DNA from: Brachycybe producta
Taxonomy: Eukaryota; Arthropoda; Diplopoda; Playtdesmida; Andrognathidae
Direction of reading: 5' to 3'
Assembly (NCBI GenBank): GCA_036925085.1
Contig: JAUPFP010000008.1
Coordinates: 713,501-777,500, forward strand
Length of the DNA: 64,000 bases
The position numbers were made by a program, and so were the translations under genes. This document shows, piece after piece, positions 47,500 to 60,057 of this stretch (position 1 is the stretch's first letter; every line of letters starts with the position of its first letter). Below the pieces are notes generated by a model, which worked only from the letters and a program-made list of their open reading frames with translations, was not told where the DNA came from and did no database searches.

Positions 47500-48913
47500 A
47501 TTTGTTCATTAAGAATTAAAACGTTTAAGCTTCAACCTTAATATTATAACAATTAACAACTGTACTTAAAGACTAGCTGTGTCTCTCGTTTGTACAAATA
47601 AAGTTCAAGTTTATTAATTATTTATTATAATAAAGTTTATTCGACTGAGATCTCTGAAACACGGTGACAAATTTTATTGCTCAGCATTACTCAATGCAAA
47701 TTGTTTAATACATCTGACAACAATGAGTTTGAAACAATTCGTTTCACTTTGTATTAATTTAAAATCACGCAAATATCCTATTTTTTTTTTTTCTAAAAAA
47801 AAATTAATTACAATTTGGAGAAGAAGAAAAAAACTAAAAATTATGGTCAGGGTTTTGCAAAGTTTTGCTCAAATTTGCCACACTTGATTTTAGATGAATT
47901 TAATTTAACAACACACCTGTAGTCAAATACGTCCTGTGTGTGTATGTGCGTGTCCTACATTTTCCCCAAAACTAATGACAAAACTACCTTCAAAAATTAT
48001 CAGCAATTTTTTTTACCGATGTTCTAATTTATTTCCTTCTTCTTTTTCGTTAAAAGAATTGTTTTCTTTAAAAACCTCTCTCAACTTGAGATCTATGTCA
48101 AGGTCCCCCTTAACTAAATTACAACATTTTCTTATTTCACTACAAAATATGAACACCTTTTTTATTTAACAAATGTAACAATTTTAATAGCACAAATTCT
48201 TAGGATTATGCCATACAAAAAATCTCCATGTAAAATATAATTTGTCATTTTATCGTAGAAAAATGCATGTTTTTTTTTTTAAATGTTTCAAACGTTGCTT
48301 ATTATACGACAATATTTAATTTCCACATGAAATCCTCGTCTGAAAAATTTCAATTTTCTTTCAACATGGCACAGAAAGAAATTACTGATTCCAATTACAA
48401 GCAATACCTAAAATTTAGTATATTGTAGAATACTACATGAAAAAAAAAACATAACAATCAATTTAATGTGTATCAAAAAAAAAATGTTTGATTTCAACCA
48501 ATGAAATCACAATCTAGCCAATCCCAATTTAGTTACAGATTGTAACTTTGTATGGGTGCTATATATTTAAACCTATTTATTCTACTAGATACTAGCTACC
48601 AATTTCACTGAAAAACAACAAAAAAAAACAATACAACAACAACAATAACATAAAAAAAAATCATCTGGTGAAAGGTTTTTCCCTTGAAGCTAGTAGACTG
48701 CCGTTGAGACAAAGTGAAGGTTGGAACTTAAAAGTGGACGTTAGAGACACCATTTTAATGTCGACAAAATTAAACCAAATGGACGAACTTTGTTGCCATA
48801 TTTGTTTTTATGTAGGATGATAATACACAGTCCACCTTGATGCTGTTTTTGTCTTCTTCTCTTTTTTTGTAAACGAATCTTGTTTTTTTTTTTTGGTCAA
48901 ATGCAATCACGAT
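47500..48913. other. 3' flank of the LOXL gene
   Basis: AT-rich DNA, probably in large part LOXL 3' UTR and flank. The complement of 48576-48581 is AATAAA, a possible poly(A) signal 330 bases past the stop. The short frames here show no protein features. Confidence 0.3.
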
Positions 48914-51900
48914 TTAAGGCCGTGTTATCGTACAATTCCATACATGAATCTGGTAACTGTTGTAATAGACGTTGCATATTGCTGCATTGTTATCGAATGT
49001 AATTTCTGGAACTTTGAAATCCGGATTGATCGAAACCTGTATCAAGATAGAACATTTAAAACACATCTCTTTCTCTTTGTATTGATTCTGATGTTGAAGT
49101 TTCTTTGTAAAAACAAAAATCAAGTCAGAAGATGGTGCAGTATTAAAAAAAAAAAAGAAACATCCAAAAGCCAAAGCGATCCGTTAGTCCATCACCATAA
49201 TTATTAACGTGCATTTTTAGTTAAAACCAGGCCAACACACTTTTTTTTCGAAGCCATATTTTTCTTATTCTTCTTTCTTTGATGTTCTACAATATGTTAG
49301 TTGTTGTTACTGACTTTTTTTTTAAATAACAAAAGTACAGTTATGCAAGGCTATACGTTGACATTATAAACTTTGGAAGACAACACCAAACATTGTTTAG
49401 TAAATAACAAGATGTTAGAATAGTAAGTCACAAAAGATGTTACTTGTAACAGGTTGCAACTTTTCAACATTTTACCCACAGCTAAGTAGCTACTTAATTG
49501 AAAAATAAAACTGAACTAAATAATATGTTACTGTTGCTGTCATATTTGAAACCGCAACATTTCACTTTACTGTCAAATGTCAACCACTGTTCAACTATCA
49601 GTGAAAAGTGGTTGAGAGTGTAGTAATAGTAAAAGAAATATTTATACTACAAAGCAACAGGTGTCAAAAATTCAGAAACATGTGATCATTAGGTAAAGTT
49701 TCATGTCTTTCCAGATTTGTCTTCTGTTGACAAATGACAAATTGAACTATTCAAAATATTCTAGTAAGATTTATTATGAACAAGTTGACTTTCAAACTTA
49801 TTTTGTGTTACGGAGAAATTTAAATTGTGTTAGCTAAGCTAAAACGATAGTACTAACTAAATCACTAAAGTATTTTTATGTTTATATATTTCAAATTAAA
49901 CTTTTTTATAAAAAAAAAAATTATCATATGTTTATTAAAAGTTGAGTTATTTTAAAACTGACATAAATAGCATATTTTAAAAGATTTTAATATGAAAAAA
50001 TAACCTTAAAGTGATCGAGACAACTCCTTCTAGCAGGGCCGTCTTAGGGCATGTCGGGGCCCTTGGGCACACAAGAATTGGGGACCCCATTGGATAGTAA
50101 AAAATGTGTGTAAAATTGTCCTATTAACATTTCAATTTAGAAATGTTGACGGTAATTCTTAGTAGGTATCTACCTAAAAATAGAAAAAAAATTTAAGCTC
50201 CTTTTTTTCGTGTAAGCGAATATATCGGCCTTTCGGGGCCCCCGTGAGATCGGGGGCCCTGGGCACGGGCCCCGTGTGCCCTTATAGTAAAGACGGCTCT
50301 GCCTTCTAGTTTCTAAAACACTTTCAAGTTTCTCTTAATTTTGTGCTTCTAAAACACCAAAAATAATCAAAGTTGAAGGACGACGGCGTTCAACATTTTA
50401 AAACCAGCTTAACAGGTCTTGGAAGTTTGTTTCTTTGCCTAAATGTTGATCAGTTTGCAATAATTAACACCGTATAGCTATATCATAATATCAGTCATGA
50501 CCGCCACCAAAAACCAAATGCAAGTGCAAAAACAATTCTTTCAAATAAATATGAACAGTGATACACCAATAGCAGACAAACACAAAAAAGCACCATAAAA
50601 AGTACCTAAAACTACCAAATCCAACACCAAAGATCTCATACGAATTAATAAGGAAAGGGGGGGGGGAGGGCCAAAGTTAAAAAGAAGAAATTAGAGAAAG
50701 TAAAATAGAAAAATAAAATAAACAAGCTTATATTTTGTTTCTTACCTTTAAAAAGTAGACACCTGGTTTGACGTCAGTAATGTCTATCCACTGACAATCC
50801 ACCGTATGCAAATAAATGTCCGTACATCCAACCGAAATTCCCTGATCGCCATAATTGGCACAAACATATTTTGCTTGGACGTTTGGACTACAGGCGTTGT
50901 CTTCTAAACAAAAACTAGCCTTGTGGCCTTCAGCAATCTTACGACCACTCCCGTCAATGATATCAAAGTTGGCAAACACCTCCATACTGTGATAATGCCT
51001 ATAAATTTTTTTTAAAAAAAAGATACATTAATTAACGAAAACTTATATAGATAATTAATTATTAGAGGTACGGATTTGTATGCAAATAAATATCAAAGCA
51101 AATGTTTCTCAATTTGTGGCAAAAAGTGCCAATTGTAAAGTCATCATCATGATCATTAGAGCAACTGCAATTATGGCTTTTTCTAATCAAAAAGACTGGT
51201 TAGAGGCTAGATGTCCGGGGCCACTCAATCGAAAAAAAAAGTCATAAAATTGTGACAATTATATATTATGATGCTTATTATTTTATGACTATTACATTCT
51301 ATTGTAAAGCAGTCATATGACAGTACCTGTCATAATAATATTTTGCAACTTACTTTTGTGACTGATACAAGGTTATGCTCTTGATATGAAACTTTACTGT
51401 CATATGACAGTCTTATTCCATTTCTGTAATGAGGCTCTTGGTTACTATCAGCTGTCAACTAGAGTTCTAGCCTCTAATCAGTGTTTTTGAGTGAAAAAAG
51501 CCATAACTGCTGGTTGAATTAAACGAGGATGTTACTAAGTTGGCATTTTGGGCCACAGATTGAGAAACATTTGCATGAATTTGCATAAAAATCCTAGCCC
51601 TAATAATTATATTATTTATTAACATCATTTAGACAACATTTTCAATTAGCCATATTAAATTATTTTGCATCTGGAACCTTGTACAATTTTATAGTAGGTC
51701 ATAAATAATATTAAATATAGTTGAATACCATCATCTATCTAACTATTCAAAACTATCAATTAGTTTAACCAAAAAATACACATTTAATAAATAAAAAACC
51801 TAGTAGCCTAATTGCAATAGGCAAAATTGACAGCCTACTGTTATATATATTTTTTTTATTAATTACAAGCCACATTTTTTTTTCTGTTTCTGTTTCTAAA

Positions 51901-54900
51901 ATGAAATGAACACATGGAAACTGCCCACTTCCTACAGATTCTTAATGTTAAAAGTTTTAATTTAGATCACGCAGTAGACAAAAATCGGATAAATTTTTAT
52001 ATTTCTCGTTTGATCGTAAATATCTTTCAAGGACGGAAACCCGTTATGGGTACTTCTACACAGTATACTCAAGATGAATTTACGATGTTTTTTGTAAAAC
52101 TATTTTGCTTACTTAGCTCTCTCTCTCTATATGAATTCTATGTTCACCAAGCAAGAAGTCGTCGTAAAATTTAATATTTCAACTTTGATGATTTTTTGTT
52201 AGACGTCAAATTTTCAACATATACTTTCACTAGAATTATAAACCTTTTACAACAACTAAAACAAAAAAAAAAAAGAAATTGTCTCTTTTTTTTTCTGTTT
52301 TGTTTAAAAAAAGAATTAGGTTTTCAACCTCGAAACCAAAATAGAATTTTAAAGCCAACGTTTCCTGAAACTGTTACGTTTTTTTTTTTTTCATCTACCA
52401 CCAATTACATTTCTTTTTTTATTGTTGTTGATGTTGTTGTCTCTGGTAAATTTAACTGAAACTTGGCATTGTAACACGTTAGTTTGTATGCAAAAAAACG
52501 TTTCTTCTAACAAGACTTTCAACAGCTGTCAGCGAGGCGTCAAATCATAACCACGATCATCTTTTTTTTTTAAAGTAGAAAAATAATCCATTACCCTAAT
52601 AAGAAAATAGAAAGATTGAATTCCAACTTACATGTGACACATATGCCATTGCCATAAATTCTTAGGCACAAAAGGACGGAAATCAGCATTGCCAATGTTG
52701 GCAATTTTGGCAGTGAATCGCAACAAACGGCGGACTTCCAATTGCCACCCTGAAACAAAAAACAAAATACCATCAATTTACATTAGTTGGCAGTTGACAG
52801 GGAGACGTTTTAAAACATACCAAGTAAAAAACTAGATTGAAGTACAGTGAAAACCGTTTAACATGAAATATATTTTGAGTACCTCCCATTCTCTTAGAAT
52901 AGCATAAAATGTTTTTAAAAGACACGAAAAAATATTCTCGCCCCTTTCCATTTTTTGTTGTTAAAAGTTAAGTTAAAGGAAATTCAAAGTTTACCTCACA
53001 ATTTTCTAACTATTAGTTAACAGATAAAATAATGGCATGTTAATTCTGTGAAAAGTAACTTTTTATCATTGTTTAAAAAAGTAACTTTTTATCATTGTTT
53101 CAAAAAGATGAATTTTATTTTTCACTTTTACCTTAGCCAACAAAAATGCAAATTTTGACCATAAAAACTTAAATTTTCCAAGATGTTATAAAATTTCCAT
53201 TACAAAATAATCCTTTAGTCCTTTGATAGTTGTTGAATATAAACTTTAATTTATTCTGAAGATAGGTTCATGTTCTTAATGATTGCTAACTTATTATCAA
53301 CAGTTGATGAGTTTAGCTTTAGCTTTGACTATCTCACAGTTAAAAATCATTAAAGGTCGCATTCTTAATGAATAAGTTAAAGCTAATGCTAAATTCATCA
53401 ACTTCAACATGAAACTTCATATCAGAAGTCTGTGAATTTAGCACTTACCTTTGACTTAGCAATCATTAAAGATACGACCCTTATTTAAAAATAATTTTTA
53501 AGATCAATCTGAACCATAGATCTAAGTATAAATTATCACTGATTACATCTTCAATAAGAAAAATATGTAGGCTATTAAAACAACTAAATTCCACTAATGA
53601 ACTCGTAGAAATTATAAAAAAAATCGTGATCAATCTTTTTTTTATATTGTTATTCTAACGAGATCAATTGTAAAATTTAATTAACTGCTTAAATAGCCTA
53701 AATATTTTTTTTTTTATAAACGATTGTTTTTTTTTGTACATTTTAAAATGTTATCTGATAAGAATTAGATTCAAAACTCAAACACTAATACAGATTACAA
53801 ACAAGACTGAGCCTTTCTTAATTATGAATATTTGAGGTCAGATTTAGAAGAAGAAAAAAAAAAGAAAGTTCTAGATTTGATCAGATCGAAAAATGGTTTC
53901 AGTTAATTTAATATAAATTATTTGAAGAAAAAAAATTTAGGTTGTATAAACAACACACTTTAAAAAAAAAAACGGAGTGACTAGAAAACAATGGGCGTAG
54001 AAAAAACCAATGTGTATAACAACCAATAGAAAAACTTAAATAAGATAGAAATTCAAAAATAAAATCGTATTTAAAAACATCTCAATACGAAACACAATCA
54101 TTTTCTTTGTTTCATTCAGTTTGCATGTTATATTTATTCTCAATTAATAAATGACAATATTATTTAAAAAAAAAGACAATTTATCTTCTTTCTTTCATGA
54201 TCTATATATAAGTGGGTTGCACGTAACAAAATACACCAAAAAAAATCATTTTTACAAATAAAAATCTTACTTTCATTTTTTTTTTAATAATTAAAAACAA
54301 TATTTAAAACTTTAAATTAGATTACACTTTGCGGAAGTAGTTGGTTTCTGTAACATGCTGTGATCCCATGTTTTGCAATATTCTCACAATGTTTTTGTTC
54401 GACCTTATTTTTTTCTATAACTAGTTTCCCTCCTCCTCCTCCTCCTCTTTTTCTGAACTTGGCTTTATACGTTTGTAACCATTACGGTAAACCACAAACA
54501 AAAACTTGTGTAGTAAAACTTACTATAAAAATAATTTACAATGCAATTATGAATATAGAGAAATTAGCCCTGTTTGTATTTAATAAGTGACATCTTGAAA
54601 CTAAGCAAAACCATCATCATCATCATTGTCGTCGTCATTATATCATTTATTTTGCTCTTCAATTTCCACTGCCAATCTACCATAATTAAAATCCATCTAA
54701 CAACTTTCTATGTGACCCATTTCTAAATCATTTTCAAAAAATTAAAAACCCATTTTAACATCATGAAACTTCATTTTTTTTTTCAAGTGTTGGCTAATGA
54801 ATTATTTTTTATTATTATTAGTTGCAACTTTCACTTATTTTTTTATTTCTCCAACTTTTTATTTTTTAAAAAATAAAATTACATAAGCATAACATGGTTA

Positions 54901-57900
54901 AGAAAAAAGAAAAAAGCCTGAAAAGAAATTGAAGTCACTACTTGTTGCTAAGCTGCTTCAGTAGTTCTTTTCTGTTACCACACAGCGTTATCATTTTTAT
55001 CAAAAATTTACGATTTTCTTAGAGATGTTTTACACTGACAACTTAAGAGCTTCTTGATGTCATAGGTTAATAACCGCTAATTTCTTTTCTGTTGTTGCCA
55101 GTTGTAACATTTTTATGTTTTTTTTTTTTTTGAAAGTGGAAAAACCAGGTCAAACTTTAAATAGTTGGACATTCTGGAGACATTGGATGACGTCTCGAAA
55201 CGTCCAACCTTTTTTCTTCTTCTTGAACTTGTACAATAAGGACACCTTTAAATTACATAACGTGTGACATATAGCCTCATAGGTCACAACATTCAACTTC
55301 ATCATCAAGTTCCATGTCAACTTGACACTTACCAGGTGCTCAAAGATCTGAAGTGCCATTTTGGTAAAGAAAAAAATTAAAGAGAGATTTTTCTATGAAC
55401 ATATTTAATATTACAGGTCTTTTGTTACTATAAGGGTGGTTCGAACAATTGCAGGAGATTTTGTTCATGAAAATCAAATTGTATTATGTAGGGGCTCCTC
55501 CTAATTTTCTGACAGTACATTATTTCAGCTGCATCAGAACACATTGCAAATAAGACTTTTGTCCTTCTTGTCAAAGAAAGGCCTTTTTACAAGCTTTTAT
55601 TTAAGATGACATGAGGGTTGTCCGTTTGCGTGGTGAATTTTTATTTCTCCTATTTCAACCAACTTCCCCCATAACCTAGAGCTGGCATTTTGTACACTGC
55701 ATCCTCTACTATAGTGCGACCTGTTAATCTATCAAATTTTGACAGATCCTCCAATGACACGTGGTGATTGTCCTAAACCGCAGTCCAGTGATATTCATAA
55801 AGCACTATATATGGGCAGGGCTGACCACTCTAAGAAAATTAGGGAGATTTTTGTTAGGACAGATTCATATTATTGGTCTTTTTTTTCCTAGAGTTATAAG
55901 ACAATGGAACTCTCTTCCTGAGGCAATGGTGAATGGGGATAATTTTGTTTTATGGGATTGACATTTGTATATTCGTTTTGTTTTTATATATGTGCATGTA
56001 TATGTGCTTGACAATGCTTAATGCTGCATGTGGACTTTTATGTCCCTCTGCCATAGGCCTATTTGGCTGCTAGCAGAGTACTAATTGTAATTGTAATTGT
56101 AATAGGAAGAGGTGTACCTTAAATAACGTACTTTTCAACAAAATAAAACAAATTACACTCCTGTAGTCTCAAGAACAAAAATCATGTCTTAGTAGTCTTG
56201 TACCAAAAAATGTAGAAGAAAAAAAAACTACGTTTTTCGGTACAAGCTTTTTATTTATACAAAGACATGTTTTTTTTTTTGGGACTACAGGAGTGTAATT
56301 TTTACTTGTTGACTTCTTGTAGTATAATTTTTTTAAATTCAATTTCAAATACTCCAGTTAAAAGTTGCATAAAAACTTTCAACAATCAGAAATATTAGTA
56401 CCATAAAAGCAGTTATTGTAAAATTAGTTTTAAAATTCCATTAAGAAAAATGGGGGGAGGGGTTATTCAACTTCTGTTTTTTCTTTTTTTCGTATATATT
56501 ATTAATATGTTTCTCACGTGTTTTTCTCTCTCTTGATTTTCTTCGCTAAATATATTAAATGTAAGACACCAATAATGTGAACATCCTCCTCCTTTTTTGC
56601 ACATATTTAAGCGGAAAAACAAAATAATAGTTGCTTCAACTAACTAAAAGCCTACATATATCTATAATCAAAACTAGGACAAAACTTTTTACCAATTTAT
56701 TTCATTTTTCTTTTTTTTTTTGTAATAAAAAAAGTTGCTTTTTTTACGTCACGTTCGCTTTAACTTTCAGCTCAATTTGATATTCTTACACACACACACA
56801 CACACAAGATATAATATATCATAATTTAAGCTCAACACTGTGTATTAATTATACACGATCAACAAAAAAAAAAGTAACCATAATAATAAATATGAAATTC
56901 AACCAACCGTATGTTGACTGATCATAATTATATGCACTTCTGGCGAGGCAGTTCTCCTCCATGGCACACTGTAAGAAAAACAGTTGCCGATCTTCGAGAT
57001 ATGCTGATCTTTCGAGTTCAAAGTGATCCGGTGTGAGATCGGGTAAAACTGCAATCATATTCACGTATTTAAAAAAAAATGTCGATCTCAAATAAATAAA
57101 TAAGATATTGAATTTACTTTCAGTGCAGATCACTCCGGCAATGTTCTCTGTTCGACCAGGACAAAACACGGCTCCCATTTGGTCGTGATCACAATCGGCA
57201 AGACTGTTCTCTCGTCCCGAACACCTGACTCCACTGAGGAGCATCGGTAAATGATGACCTCCAAAGAATGAACTTTGAACAGCTGCTTGAGCATGTCCCA
57301 AACCAAGCATTTTGCAAGTGGCAGTGGCTTCGAAGATGCCCCAACCATCTCCACAAATGAGACCCCACGGTCCATCTCCGAGTCGAATTTCGACACGACC
57401 TTCTTCACGAACACGTCCTCCGACAATACGGATTTGAAGTGGTCCTGGCAGTGCGTGCTGCAAGAATCAAAATTTAAAAATTAGGTTTAGTTAGAAACAT
57501 CGTTCCATATAGACATTGAATTTTGATTTTTGGCTGTTCCATCGTTACAAATTTTAGAAATTCTTGAAATTTTCGTACTTGATTAAGTTTTGTATTTTTT
57601 TTTTTTTTGACTGTTGATTAACCCTGAAAACTTTTTTTAAAACTTTTCACACCATTTAAACATTCTTCGATTTGTTTTTAATGTTTTTTTTTTTTAATTT
57701 TAAAAATGTTTTGTATCTTTGTACTTTTTTTCAATATATTTGTGATTTCTGAACATGTAAATTCAAAACGAAGTGATCTCTTTGGAACTCTTACGTAGAA
57801 ACATTTTTCATATTAAAAGAATGCTTTATAATAAAAAAATACATGAAATTATGCAACTTTATACGCAAATTTCTAAAAAAATATGCATTTTTATTTTTGG

Positions 57901-60057
57901 TTAAACTGATTATAATATTGCACATAAGCATTATTACTTGTCAGTATGTGTTTTATGGATTTTATCGAAACTTTTTGGAATTATTCCACCATAACCACAC
58001 AATCAAATCTGGCTTGTCCATCCTTTTTTGTTTTCTTTTGAAGTTTTATATAAATTTTCTATATATATATATTTTTTTTACTAATTAATCATTTACCCAT
58101 CATTTGCAAAGGAATTCTAATTTGAACAAATGTGTAAGTCCTCATTTCCAGAATGGACAGGCCAAAATTGATTGTATGTATACCCAACCTTAGTGATGAC
58201 AGAAGATAGCCAATTTAGCACTTGGATGAAATTAACCTTGAATAAAGTTATTAAATAAATTAAGTTATTAAGTAAATTGCCCTACCGTTGCAATTGCATT
58301 GTTTTTCTGCACACACAGACAATAATTGAATTTGTCAATTATGTGGTGCGCAGTGTTGTTCTCTTTTTTCTACTCTCAAGTGGATTTTAATTCATTAATT
58401 CATTAATATATAACATTTCTTTAAAAAAAAATAATTAATTTCGTAGAATTCAACACTATGACACAAGGCTATCAAGTAGATACAAACTGAAATCACTTCC
58501 TTAAAAATTACAGTAAACTGGACATGAAAACCCATTCTCTTCTTTTTTTTTTTTTCTTCTCCCCCTTCAGCCAAATTTTAGAAGGTTACTACAAATCTAT
58601 TCAGTTTGGTCAAACGCATATCATTTAAATTTCAAGGTAAAAACTCAACTATTTCCCAGATGCAATTCAACCAATCAGCACCGGAAACTGATTCGTTTAA
58701 CTATTTTGAAATGAATTTTTTTTTTCTGTATAAAAAAATAAATAAGAAAGAACCCCCCCTCCTCCTCCTCCTCCTCTCTCTTTCCCATTTCATTAAAAAA
58801 TGCCATTAAAAATGCAAATTATGAAATTGATTTCGTAACCTGTAATAATTAAAAATATAAGTAGTTATATATACTATTGTCTATTTGTTTAAATCTCATT
58901 AATTATATATTTTATTAATTAGCATAAGATTTACTTTCTATGAAATTTAGAGCAAACATACTTTTTTTTTTTGATAAAAATTGGAACATTCTACAAAATA
59001 ATAATTATAATTATTAGAAATAATAATGAATTTTGTTATAAAGTCCTCTTCCTATAAGAATAGAATTTACATTCAAATAAAAATGTTAAAATAACGGCTA
59101 ATAATGTGTAGAAAAGAGTGGAGGAGGGGGGGGGGGGGGGGGGAAACTAAAAAAGTGAAATTATGTCACATCCTTGTTACTGTCATTATTAGTTTAGATT
59201 CAATATTGTCGTTGTTGTTGTTTCCATTCAAGAAACAAACAAAACAAATAAGTGACAAACGATTTTCTCTTATTTGGTTGACATCGAAACCAAATTGAAT
59301 GGAATGGAAATTACATATACAAAGAGTACAAAAATGTATTTTTTCATTCACACTTTTTCAGTTTTCTTTTCAGGTAAAAAATAAAAAATGTCGCTCGATT
59401 GATCTTCTAGGTCATCAAACAATTCACAAGATAATTTTTTAAAAAATCTTATTATGTCCACTTGGCACTTTCACAACACTTCAATTTCTAAATGAGTTAC
59501 TTTTTTTAAAAAACAAAAAACAGAAGGAAATGGATATTAACATTTTTTTTTGTTGCTTTCTTGAAAGTGTTTTAGTAACTAGAAGAGTAGCTGAATATCA
59601 CTTAAAATGGTATTTTCATGTAAGATATATATTTGAAAATTAAGTTTTTTTTGGGGGTTTATATAAAAAGTTGATCTTGAAAGATATCAACATGAAAATA
59701 CTATTAAGTGATTCAGCTACTCTTCTAGTTTCTATGTTATTTTTTTTAATCTTACTCGAATTCGTGATTTTTGTGCTGCTGCGGAAGATTCATCGCGAAG
59801 TACCAATGATGATAAAGTGGGTAATGAAGATGATGATGATGATGACTGTGTCAGATTCGTGTTCAAAAGTTCAGTTGTTTCAGAACCGAGTCCACTATTA
59901 GAAAGTCCTGAGTTGTTATTTCCGGATGGTTCTTCTTCACAAACAACTCCGGCCGCTTCCTGAGCGCTACAATCGTGATTACCCCAACCATCAAATGGAC
60001 AAGAAGTTATGTTCAATTCATCGCCATAACAATAAAGATTGTCCATCCAAATGCGTT
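48914..60057 (-). CDS. lysyl oxidase-like protein (LOXL2/3/4 type), 3' part
   Basis: A secreted copper amine oxidase that deaminates lysines of collagen and elastin for cross-linking. Six exons on the minus strand: 60057-59756, 57457-57118, 57048-56908, 52749-52632, 50998-50746 and 49036-48914; about 425 residues, phases consistent. Order: end of one SRCR domain (DNLYCYGDELNITSCPF, AAGVVCEE); a Ser-rich linker; a complete last SRCR (VGGRVREEGRVEI to AGVIC); and the catalytic domain, opening AYLEDRQLFFLQCAMEENC. The copper site is WHMCHMHYHSME with four histidines. The cofactor pair is the lysine of GHKASFCLED and the tyrosine of TDIYLHTVDCQW. The C-terminus is SINPDF...WNCTITRP. Signal peptide and earlier SRCR domains lie beyond the right edge. 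LOXL2, 3 and 4 cannot be told apart. Confidence 0.93.
49985..50345. mobile_element. hairpin MITE remnant split by a hAT MITE
   Basis: Sequence either side of the hAT element joins as ...CAACTCCTTCTAG + TTTCTAAAACACTTTCAAG..., matching the right arm of the CTAGTTTCT family. It lies in the last LOXL intron. Confidence 0.7.
50034..50301. mobile_element. hAT-type MITE with 8-bp target duplication
   Basis: It begins CAGGGCCGTCTT and ends AAGACGGCTCTG (inverted repeats, one mismatch) and is flanked by CCTTCTAG at 50026-50033 and 50302-50309. A perfect 8-bp duplication and CAGGG ends are hallmarks of hAT elements. No transposase; 268 bp. Confidence 0.88.
51062..51605. mobile_element. TIR element (AGAGGCTAG family) with extra central block
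   Basis: It has the same arms as 43420-43735 (TGTTTCTCAATTTGTGGC, AGAGCAACTGCAATTATG, CTAGAGTTCTAGCCTCTAA, CAGATTGAGAAACATT). The centre has about 230 bp not in the other copy (51215-51440), including a GTCATATGACAG repeat in two places. Confidence 0.7.
52842..52960. mobile_element. partial CAGTGGAAAC-type element
   Basis: TACAGTGAAAACCGTTTAAC matches the right terminal repeat of the element at 32464-32848. The rest is diverged. It lies in the 4.2-kb LOXL intron between the AYLED exon and the copper-site exon. Confidence 0.5.
53030..55639. other. LOXL intron interior (AT-rich)
   Basis: It holds a 23-bp tandem duplication (GTAACTTTTTATCATTGTTT) at 53046-53101, several copies of a TTTAGC...CTTTGACTTA word also present at 38060-38130, and a (CTC)n run at 54430-54447. 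No coding exon was recognised. Confidence 0.4.
55740..56110 (+). pseudogene. LINE (CR1/jockey-like) 3' fragment
   Basis: The frame contains FFPRVIRQWNSLPEAM, the conserved extreme C-terminus of many animal non-LTR reverse transcriptases, then a stop at 55959-55961 and a short 3' UTR. It ends in tandem AATTGT units (56083-56103), a typical LINE 3' tail. The 5' part is missing. Confidence 0.75.
56136..56311. mobile_element. TIR element (ACACTCCTGTAGTC type)
   Basis: CAAATTACACTCCTGTAGTC at the left is matched by GACTACAGGAGTGTAATTTT at the right. CATGTCTT / AAGACATG and GTACCAAAAAATGTAG / CTACGTTTTTCGGTAC pair inside. It lies directly after the LINE tail. Confidence 0.75.
56789..56806. repeat. 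(CA)n microsatellite
   Basis: A short CA dinucleotide run in the LOXL intron, about 100 bp past the AYLED exon donor. Confidence 0.8.
59126..59143. repeat. poly-G run
   Basis: About 18 consecutive G residues after GGAGGAG, in a LOXL intron. The exact length may be affected by assembly error. Confidence 0.8.
59565..59737. mobile_element. hairpin MITE (CTAGTTTCT family) beside a LOXL donor
   Basis: GTAACTAGAAGAGTAGCTGA at the left and CAGCTACTCTTCTAGTTTCT at the right are a near-perfect inverted pair. The inner pair is TTTTCATGTAAGATAT / GATATCAACATGAAAA. Its right end is about 18 bp from the donor at 59755-59754 of the LOXL exon ending at 59756. Confidence 0.8.

Noticed and set aside
48893-49207. 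104-residue plus-strand frame
   Set aside because: It is opposite the last LOXL exon (49036-48914), whose minus-strand reading matches the lysyl oxidase C-terminus.
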